Assembly (NCBI GenBank): GCA_004173415.1
Contig: SEHC01000259.1
Location: 1-6,090 of the forward strand
DNA: 6,090 bases
Reading direction: 5' to 3'
From: Lysobacteraceae bacterium
GTDB taxonomy: Bacteria > Pseudomonadota > Gammaproteobacteria > Xanthomonadales > Xanthomonadaceae
Part shown: piece after piece, positions 1 to 4,153 of the stretch
Position numbering within the stretch: position 1 is the first letter of the stretch
Layout of the letters: the number at the start of each line of letters is the position of its first letter
Made by a program: the position numbers and the translations under genes
The notes under the pieces: model-generated
What the model was told of the DNA's origin: nothing
What the model saw: the letters and a program-made list of their open reading frames with translations, nothing else
Database searches by the model: none

Positions 1-1142
1 AGCGCATCCACTTCCGTGGCCAGGTGCAGCGCCGACAGGGTGACGCGCAACCGCGCCTTGCCCTCGGGCACCGTCGGTGGACGGATCGCGGTGACCAGGT
101 AGCCGGCGCTTTCCAGCGCCGCCGACATCGACATCGCGGTGGCATCGTCGCCGCACAGGATCGGCTGGATCGGCGAATCGGAAGGCAGGGTATCCAGGCC
201 GTGGCGCTGGGCGCCGCTGCGGAAGCGGGCGATCAGGCCAAACAGCTTTTCCCGGCGCCACTGGTCCCGGCGCGCCTGGCGGACCGCGACCAGCGTGGCG
301 GCGGCCTGGGCCGGCGGCAACGCGGTGGTGTAGATGTAGGGACGCGCGGTTTCGGCCAGGTGCTGGACCAGGGTTTCGTCGCCGACCACCACCGCGCCGT
401 ACCCACCCAGCGCCTTGCCCAGGGTGACCAGCTGCAACGGGACCTCGGCAAGGCCGAGCCCGGCCTCGGCGACGCTGCCGCGGCCCTCGGGGCCGCGCAC
501 ACCGACGCCATGCGCATCGTCCACGTACAGCAGCGCCTGCTGCATGCGCGCGACCAGGGTCAGCGCGCGCAGCGGGGCCACGTCGCCGTCCATGCTGAAG
601 ACGCCATCGGTGGCCAGCATCGCCGCGCCTTCCGGGGCATGCTTGAGCTGGCGCAGGGCGCCTTCGGCATCGCCATGCGGATAACGCCGCAACCGACAGC
701 CGGCCAGCAGCGAGGCATCCAGCAGGCTGGCGTGGTTGAGCCGGTCCTGCACGCACACGTCGCCGTCTTCCTGAAGCAGGGCCTGCTGCACCGCCAGGTT
801 GGCCAGGAAGCCGCTGCCGAACAGCAGCGCGCGCGGATAGCCCAGCCACTGGGCCATCTCGCGTTCCAGCGCCTCGTGCGCGGCATGGTGGCCGCTGACC
901 AGGTGCGAAGCGCCGGCGCCGACGCCATCGCGGGCCGCGCCGTCCTGCAGTGCACTGACCACCTCGAACTGCTGCGACAGGCCCAGGTAGTCGTTGCCGC
1001 AGAACTCGGTCAGCCAGCGACCGTCCACCTCCACGCGTACGCCGTCGCGGCGGCCGATGGTGCGGCGCGTCCGCGCGCGACCCTGGGCGAGCCGCAGCTT
1101 GCGCAGGGAAAGGACACGGTCATGCAGGTCTGGACGTGGCAT
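1..1142 (-). CDS. bioF: 8-amino-7-oxononanoate synthase (BioF), 3' end cut off by window edge
   Basis: BioF is a cytoplasmic PLP enzyme that condenses pimeloyl-ACP (or pimeloyl-CoA) with L-alanine to give 8-amino-7-oxononanoate, the first step in building the biotin rings. Reading leftwards from the ATG at 1142 gives 380 uninterrupted residues before the window edge, so only about 15-25 C-terminal residues should be missing for a family of roughly 380-400. Visible family marks: the substrate/PLP loop GVGAGASHLVSGHH (73-86), His137 in DRLNHASLLD (the histidine that stacks on PLP), DDAHGVG (208-214) with the cofactor-binding Asp and His, and the Schiff-base lysine Lys243 in TLGKALGGYGA. The start lies 3 bp beyond the bioB stop. 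No good Shine-Dalgarno precedes it (only a GAG about 17 nt upstream), so translation is probably coupled to bioB. All key residues are present; I see no damage. Identity is confident. Confidence 0.96.
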   Translation of the reverse strand, partial: MPRPDLHDRVLSLRKLRLAQGRARTRRTIGRRDGVRVEVDGRWLTEFCGNDYLGLSQQFEVVSALQDGAARDGVGAGASHLVSGHHAAHEALEREMAQWLGYPRALLFGSGFLANLAVQQALLQEDGDVCVQDRLNHASLLDASLLAGCRLRRYPHGDAEGALRQLKHAPEGAAMLATDGVFSMDGDVAPLRALTLVARMQQALLYVDDAHGVGVRGPEGRGSVAEAGLGLAEVPLQLVTLGKALGGYGAVVVGDETLVQHLAETARPYIYTTALPPAQAAATLVAVRQARRDQWRREKLFGLIARFRSGAQRHGLDTLPSDSPIQPILCGDDATAMSMSAALESAGYLVTAIRPPTVPEGKARLRVTLSALHLATEVDA

Positions 1143-1145
1143 GGC

Positions 1146-2186
1146 TCAGGCGGCGCGCTCGCAGGTGGAAGGTGTTTCGACAATGTCGGCGTGCACGGTG
1201 CCGCTGTGCACTTCCACGGCCATGGGTCGCAGGCCAAGGCGGGCGAACAGCGCCTGGTCGCGCTCCACGTCCGGGTTGCCGGTGGTAAGCAGTTTTTCCC
1301 CGTAGAAGATCGAGTTGGCCCCGGCGGCGAAACACAGCGCCTGCAGTTCGTCGCTCATGGATTCGCGACCGGCCGACAACCGGACCATAGAGTGCGGCAT
1401 GGTGATGCGTGCAATTGCGATGGTGCGCACGAATTCGAACGGATCCAGCTCGGCGGTGCCGTGCAGCGGGGTGCCTTCGACCTGGACCAGGCGGTTGATC
1501 GGCACCGAATCCGGATGCGCGGGCAGGTTGGCCAGGGCCAGCAGCAGGCCGGCGCGCTGGGCGCGCGATTCGCCCATGCCGACGATGCCGCCACAACAGG
1601 TCTTCATGCCGGCGTCGCGCACGTGCTCCAGGGTGTCCAGCCGGTCCTGGTATTCGCGGGTATGGATGATCTGGCCGTAGAAGTCCGGCGCGGTGTCCAG
1701 GTTGTGGTTGTAATAGTCCAGCCCGGCCGTCTTCAGCGCATCGGCCTGCGGCGCGCTGAGCATGCCCAGGGTCGCGCAGGTCTCCAGGCCCAGCGCCTTG
1801 ACCTCGCGGATCATCGCCGCGACCTTCGGGATGTCGCGGTCCTTGGGCGAGCGCCAGGCCGCGCCCATGCAGAAGCGCGAGGCGCCGGCGGCCTTGGCCT
1901 GCCTGGCCTTCTCCAGCACCGCCTCGGTGCTCATCAGTTTCTGCGCATCCACCCCGGTGTGGTAGCGCTGGGCCTGCGGGCAATAGGCGCAATCCTCCGG
2001 GCAGCCGCCGGTCTTGACCGACAGCAGGGTCGAGACCTGGACTTGGGCCGGGTCGAAATGCAGCCGGTGGACGCTGGCGGCACGGTGCAGCAGTTCAGGG
2101 AACGGCAGGTCGAACAGGGCCAGCAGTTCGGCCTGTTGCCAGTCATGGCGGAGCACACTGGCGGCAGCTTGGACGGAAGCGGACAT
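1146..2186 (-). CDS. bioB: Biotin synthase (BioB)
   Basis: BioB is the radical-SAM enzyme that inserts sulfur into dethiobiotin to make biotin, the last step of the pathway. The 346-residue product is of normal length. The SAM-cluster motif CPEDCAYC supplies Cys62, Cys66 and Cys69. The ligands of the auxiliary [2Fe-2S] cluster are also all present: Cys106 in RFCMGAAW, Cys137 in ETCATLGM, Cys197 in MKTCCGG and Arg269 in VRLSAGR (nine higher than the E. coli numbers as I recall them). YYNHNLDT (159-166) and NSIFYGEKLLTT (291-302) are further family blocks. The ATG at 2186 is favoured because GAGG sits 5 nt upstream and the conserved region begins near residue 15. It is the first gene of a bioB-bioF unit transcribed leftwards, divergent from comF. 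The C-terminal tail after residue 330 is not conserved in the family and ends in a short Ala/Glu/Arg stretch. Confidence 0.98.
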   Translation of the reverse strand: MSASVQAAASVLRHDWQQAELLALFDLPFPELLHRAASVHRLHFDPAQVQVSTLLSVKTGGCPEDCAYCPQAQRYHTGVDAQKLMSTEAVLEKARQAKAAGASRFCMGAAWRSPKDRDIPKVAAMIREVKALGLETCATLGMLSAPQADALKTAGLDYYNHNLDTAPDFYGQIIHTREYQDRLDTLEHVRDAGMKTCCGGIVGMGESRAQRAGLLLALANLPAHPDSVPINRLVQVEGTPLHGTAELDPFEFVRTIAIARITMPHSMVRLSAGRESMSDELQALCFAAGANSIFYGEKLLTTGNPDVERDQALFARLGLRPMAVEVHSGTVHADIVETPSTCERAA

Positions 2187-2191
2187 CGGGG

Positions 2192-2195
2192 CCTC
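2192..2195 (-). promoter_or_regulatory. Ribosome binding site of bioB
   Basis: On the minus strand GAGG ends 5 nt before the ATG at 2186. The match to the anti-Shine-Dalgarno sequence and the spacing are good, and this fixes the bioB start. The site is seen directly; its use is inferred. Confidence 0.6.
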
Positions 2196-2214
2196 GCGGC
2201 GTTAAAGTCGGGGA

Positions 2215-2243
2215 AGTCTGTTAACCCGCAACGAGGCTGTCAA
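2215..2243 (-). promoter_or_regulatory. Candidate sigma-70 promoter for bioB-bioF
   Basis: A perfect consensus -35 hexamer, TTGACA, lies on the minus strand at 2243-2238, in the 61-bp region between divergent bioB and comF. A 17-bp spacer leads to CAGACT at 2220-2215, which matches only three of six bases of the -10 consensus, so this is a strong -35 with a weak -10. It would put the transcript start near 2208 and give a bioB leader of about 20 nt. The -35 overlaps the region just before the comF start codon, so transcription of the two genes could interfere. The tandem repeats 2217-2226 and 2236-2245 overlap both hexamers, which fits an operator, but no regulator can be named from sequence alone. 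Confidence 0.35.
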
Positions 2244-2245
2244 CC
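2217..2245. repeat. Tandem 10-bp imperfect direct repeat over the bio promoter
   Basis: TCTGTTAACC (2217-2226) and GCTGTCAACC (2236-2245) match at 8 of 10 bases and are offset by 19 bp, close to two helical turns. They cover the candidate -35 and -10 of bioB. Each resembles one half of the biotin-operon operator bound by BirA in enterobacteria (half-site close to TTGTAAACC), but here the halves are in direct rather than inverted orientation. Operator function is therefore only a guess. Confidence 0.25.
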
Positions 2246-2247
2246 GC

Positions 2248-2952
2248 ATGGATGCGTTGAAAGTTGACCGGTGGCTGCGCAAGGCCGCCGCGATGATGCT
2301 TCCGCCGCGTTGCCTGCTGTGCGGCGAGACCGGCCTGGAGCGTCGTGATCTATGCGGCGCCTGCACCCGGGCGCTGCCGTGGACCGAGGCGGCCTGCCTG
2401 CGCTGCGCGTTGCCGCTGCTTGCGCCCGGAACCTGCGGCGCCTGCCTGCAGCGGCCACCGCCGATGACCCGGACCCATGCCGCGTTCGTCTATGGATTCC
2501 CGCTGGACCGGCTGGTGCCGCGACTCAAGTTCCACCGCGACCTGGCCGCCGGCCGCCTGCTGTCGGACCTGATGGCCCAGGCGCTGCGCGCTGTGCCCCG
2601 GCCGGCCGCGCTGGTGCCGGTGCCGCTGCATGCCAGCCGTCTGCGCCAACGCGGTTACGACCAGGCGCTGGAACTGGCCAGGCCGCTGGCCCGCACCCTG
2701 CAGGTGCCGCTGCTGGCCGATGCCCTGGTCCGCAGCCGCGCCACCGAGCCGCAGTCGGAGCTGGACGCGGTCGCCCGGCAACGCAACCTGCGCCGGGCCT
2801 TCCAGGTGCCGCTGGGCATCGCCCTGCCCGACCATGTGGCCCTGGTCGACGATGTCATGACCACCGGCGCAACCCTGGAAGCGGCGGCGACCACGCTGTT
2901 GCGCGCCGGCGTGTCGCGGGTCGACGCCTGGGTCTGCGCGCGGGTGCCGTGA
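2248..2952 (+). CDS. comF: ComF family protein (double zinc ribbon + phosphoribosyltransferase fold)
   Basis: ComF-type proteins (GntX in E. coli) are needed for DNA uptake or use in transformable bacteria; their exact biochemical activity is unsettled. The 234-residue product has the usual length. An N-terminal double zinc ribbon uses four Cys pairs: Cys22/25 (CLLC), 36/39 (CGAC), 50/53 (CLRC) and 63/66 (CGAC). After a linker comes the phosphoribosyltransferase-like domain with VPVPLHASRLRQRGYDQA (123-140) and the PRPP-loop motif VALVDDVMTTGATL (197-210), including the two acidic residues Asp201-Asp202 and TTGAT. The ATG at 2248 is chosen because GAGG at 2233-2236 precedes it, though the 11-nt gap is slightly long. 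The zinc ribbon begins about 20 residues in, which is normal. It is divergent from bioB and convergent with ubiA. Adjacency to biotin genes is, as I recall it, common in gammaproteobacteria and probably does not imply a biotin role. Confidence 0.93.
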   Translation: MDALKVDRWLRKAAAMMLPPRCLLCGETGLERRDLCGACTRALPWTEAACLRCALPLLAPGTCGACLQRPPPMTRTHAAFVYGFPLDRLVPRLKFHRDLAAGRLLSDLMAQALRAVPRPAALVPVPLHASRLRQRGYDQALELARPLARTLQVPLLADALVRSRATEPQSELDAVARQRNLRRAFQVPLGIALPDHVALVDDVMTTGATLEAAATTLLRAGVSRVDAWVCARVP

Positions 2953-3002
2953 TCCCAGGCAAGCCGGGTTTGCGCGAAGGTCCTGTCCGCTGCGCCGGTA
3001 CG

Positions 3003-3018
3003 CCCGCGCCTTGGCGGG
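3003..3018. terminator. Possible small hairpin between convergent comF and ubiA
   Basis: CCCGC (3003-3007) and GCGGG (3014-3018) form a 5-bp stem with a 6-nt loop, directly against the ubiA stop codon (complement of 3019-3021) and 50 bp after the comF stop. No T-tract follows on either strand, so this is at best a weak bidirectional transcription-end structure. Short G/C stems like this are expected by chance at this base composition. Confidence 0.2.
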
Positions 3019-3702
3019 TCAGCCCCCCAGCACGTAATCCAGGGCGATGCCTGCGAACACGGCCATGCCCACCCAGTTGTTGTGCAGGAAGGCGTGGAAG
3101 CACGCATCGCGCTCTCGATGGCGGGCGAGCATGAACTGGTAGCCGACCAGCAGCGTCGCCAGCCCCAGCCCGGCCCAGTAATAGATGCCCAGCCCGGCCT
3201 GGCGCCCGACCATCCACAGCGCCGCCAGCGCCAGCGCGAACAGCACCCCCTGGATCACCAGGTCCAGGTCGCCGAACAGGATCGCGGTGGACTTGGAGCC
3301 GGCGCGGATGTCGTCGTCGCGATCGACCATCGCATACCAGGTGTCGTAGGCCGTCGCCCACAGGATGTTGGCGAAGTACAGGACCCAGGCGACCGCGGGG
3401 ATGGTGCCGAGCACGGCGGCGAAGGCCATCGGGATGCCCCAGCCGAACGCCAGCCCCAGGTAGACCTGCGGAAGGTAGGTGTGGCGCTTGAGGTAGGGAT
3501 AGGTGGCGGCCAGGAACAGGCCGACCACGCTCAGGTAGACGCTCAACCGGTTGAGAGTCAGGACCAGGGCGAAGGCCGCCACCATCAGCGCCACGAATAC
3601 CCACAGCGCCTCGCGGCCGGATACGCGGCCGGTGGCCAGCGGCCGCCCGCGGGTGCGCTCGACCTGCGGGTCCAGCCAGCGGTCGGCGTAGTCGTTGATC
3701 AC
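3019..3702 (-). CDS. ubiA: 4-hydroxybenzoate polyprenyltransferase (UbiA), 5'-truncated, possibly a pseudogene
   Basis: UbiA is an integral membrane enzyme that attaches the polyprenyl tail to 4-hydroxybenzoate in ubiquinone synthesis. The 227 residues read from a GTG at 3702 contain the first Asp-rich motif, NDYADRWLDPQVERT (3-17), and the second, DTWYAMVDRDDD (120-131), which together bind the Mg-diphosphate. LPQVYLGLAFGWGIPMAFA (77-95) and several hydrophobic helices follow. Family members are about 290 residues long. The in-frame codons just upstream still read R-A-A-G-C before V-I-N-D, matching E. coli UbiA from about residue 60. Beyond base 3717 the similarity stops, and the frame closes at a TGA (complement of 3751-3753) inside the tRNA fragment with no ATG, GTG or TTG on the way. 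The GTG lacks a Shine-Dalgarno. TM1 and most of TM2 are thus lost. The gene is probably non-functional unless the junction is an assembly error or an intact copy exists elsewhere. Family identity is confident; functional state is not. Confidence 0.85.
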   Translation of the reverse strand: MINDYADRWLDPQVERTRGRPLATGRVSGREALWVFVALMVAAFALVLTLNRLSVYLSVVGLFLAATYPYLKRHTYLPQVYLGLAFGWGIPMAFAAVLGTIPAVAWVLYFANILWATAYDTWYAMVDRDDDIRAGSKSTAILFGDLDLVIQGVLFALALAALWMVGRQAGLGIYYWAGLGLATLLVGYQFMLARHRERDACFHAFLHNNWVGMAVFAGIALDYVLGG

Positions 3703-3722
3703 GCAACCGGCGGCCCGGCCGC

Positions 3723-3728
3723 TAGAAT
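3723..3728 (+). promoter_or_regulatory. -10-like box before the tRNA fragment
   Basis: TAGAAT (5 of 6 to consensus) ends 11 nt before the 5' end of the tRNA-Arg fragment at 3740, the spacing expected for a tRNA promoter with a short leader. The matching -35 position (about 3700-3705, CACGCA) is poor and falls inside the ubiA homology, that is, on the other side of the apparent breakpoint at about 3717. The original -35 may have been removed. If active, it would transcribe both the fragment and the intact tRNA. Confidence 0.4.
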
Positions 3729-3739
3729 GCGCTTCCCGT

Positions 3740-3781
3740 GCGCCCGTAGCTCAGCCGGATAGAGTAGTGGCTTCCGAAGCC
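3740..3781 (+). pseudogene. 5' half of a tRNA-Arg(CCG) gene (remnant)
   Basis: These 42 bases equal the first 42 of the intact tRNA-Arg at 3871, with a single difference (C instead of T at tRNA position 6). They include the 5' acceptor strand GCGCCCG, the D arm, and the anticodon loop TTCCGAA with anticodon CCG at 3774-3776. Similarity ends at the 3' side of the anticodon stem. No T arm, no CGGGCGC partner for the acceptor strand and no CCA end follow in the next 90 bp, so it cannot form a tRNA. The copy starts exactly at the mature tRNA 5' end; the sequences upstream of the two copies are unrelated. It may be a half-site left by an integrative element or deletion, or a decayed second tRNA gene. 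Seen directly; origin inferred. Confidence 0.8.
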
Positions 3782-3870
3782 GTTACTCACCCAGAGGAAC
3801 AGGCCCGGAAAGCGTCACAAGGGCCAGCACTCGAAATGCCAGCCTCCGTTCCAGAAAGTCCTTATAAAAC
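3782..3870. other. 89-bp spacer of unknown origin between tRNA remnant and tRNA
   Basis: This segment replaces the 3' half expected for the first tRNA copy. It is 54% G+C (48 of 89), clearly lower than the genes around it. It holds two direct GCCAGC hexamers (3823-3828, 3838-3843) and a GGCCC/GGGCC inverted pair (3802-3806, 3821-3825). On the minus strand a short open stretch with a TAA at the tRNA-remnant side gives no protein I recognise. TATAAA at 3863-3868 lies only 2 nt before the intact tRNA, too close to be its -10. The segment could be an attachment-site arm of a lost integrative element, but nothing here proves it. Confidence 0.5.
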
Positions 3871-3947
3871 GCGCCTGTAGCTCAGCCGGATAGAGTAGTG
3901 GCTTCCGAAGCCATTGGTCGGGGGTTCGAATCCCTCCAGGCGCGCCA
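3871..3947 (+). tRNA. tRNA-Arg (anticodon CCG)
   Basis: A complete 77-nt cloverleaf decoding CGG. The acceptor stem GCGCCTG pairs fully with CAGGCGC (3937-3943), the D stem is GCTC/GAGT, the anticodon stem is GTGGC/GCCAT around TTCCGAA with CCG at 3905-3907, and the T arm is GGGGG-TTCGAAT-CCCTC (one G-U pair). Discriminator G is followed by an encoded CCA (3945-3947). All arms fold, so the gene looks functional. No good promoter sits directly upstream; transcription may come from the -10-like box at 3723. No T-tract terminator follows. tRNA-Arg genes are frequent integration targets, relevant to the half-copy 131 bp upstream. Confidence 0.98.
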
Positions 3948-4107
3948 ATCCCCTCCCGCTCCAGCAGCTCTCCGTACCCCTTCGATGATGGGCCGCGGGC
4001 GCATGCCTGCAATGCCCTCGGACCGCCGCTTGCCGCAGCCACGCCTGCCGCGACCAGGCTTCCCGCGAGATTTTCACCACACACGGGTTTGTGGAAGACT
4101 ATCCTGC

Positions 4108-4132
4108 AGGCGAGCGTGCCAGCAGCTCGCCT
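4108..4132 (+). other. GC-rich stem-loop in the leader of the GGDEF gene
   Basis: AGGCGAGC (4108-4115) and GCTCGCCT (4125-4132) make a perfect 8-bp stem with a 9-nt loop. It is 10 nt upstream of the ribosome binding site of the GGDEF gene and about 160 nt after the tRNA. There is no T-tract, so a classical intrinsic terminator is unlikely; it could end tRNA read-through or affect mRNA stability or translation. The pairing is seen; a role is unproven. Confidence 0.35.
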
Positions 4133-4142
4133 CGAAGGACAC

Positions 4143-4147
4143 AGGGA
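4143..4147 (+). promoter_or_regulatory. Ribosome binding site deciding the GTG start of the GGDEF protein
   Basis: AGGGA lies 6 nt before the GTG at 4154, an ideal spacing, whereas the in-frame GTG at 4091 has no purine-rich stretch at a suitable distance. Start at 4154 also gives a normal short cytoplasmic N-terminus before the first membrane helix. Confidence 0.55.
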
Positions 4148-4153
4148 CCGCAC

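Larger units (their letters stand above)
3948..4153. other. Non-coding leader between tRNA-Arg and the GGDEF gene
   Basis: The 206 bp hold no convincing gene. The frame of the downstream GGDEF protein stays open for some distance upstream of 4154 without an ATG (a GTG at 4091 is the nearest alternative start). Antisense translation across the tRNA gives only the well-known spurious tRNA-derived peptide. A hairpin at 4108-4132 and a 5-bp inverted repeat CCACA/TGTGG (4077-4081, 4090-4094) are the only structures seen. No clear sigma-70 promoter could be placed; TATCCT at 4100-4105 is a weak -10 candidate without a -35. Confidence 0.5.

Noticed and set aside
1120..1992. 290-codon minus-strand frame overlapping bioB
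   Set aside because: It is in a different frame from bioB, lacks any motif, and overlaps a fully conserved BioB sequence.
24..2267. 747-codon open frame on the plus strand
   Set aside because: It runs antisense to bioF and bioB, whose minus-strand frames carry all catalytic motifs. It is rich in Arg, Gln, Ala and Gly with no recognisable domain, as expected for a GC-rich antisense shadow.
2855..3706. 283-codon minus-strand frame overlapping ubiA
   Set aside because: Arg/Pro/Gly-rich alternate frame of ubiA. The neighbouring frame holds both Asp-rich motifs and the membrane helices.
3863..3868. TATAAA as -10 box for the intact tRNA
   Set aside because: Only 2 nt separate it from the mature tRNA 5' end, so the start site would fall inside the tRNA.
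3862..4080. 72-codon minus-strand frame containing EGFEPPTNGFGSHYSIRL
   Set aside because: This is the familiar false peptide produced by translating a tRNA gene in antisense; it recurs in databases but is not a protein.
4077..4094. CCACA/TGTGG inverted repeat as an operator
   Set aside because: A 5-bp stem with an 8-nt loop and no further symmetry is likely by chance.
4091..4153. Upstream GTG at 4091 as start of the GGDEF protein
   Set aside because: In frame and open, but it has no Shine-Dalgarno, would read through the leader hairpin, and adds 21 residues without family resemblance. The GTG at 4154 has AGGGA at 6 nt.
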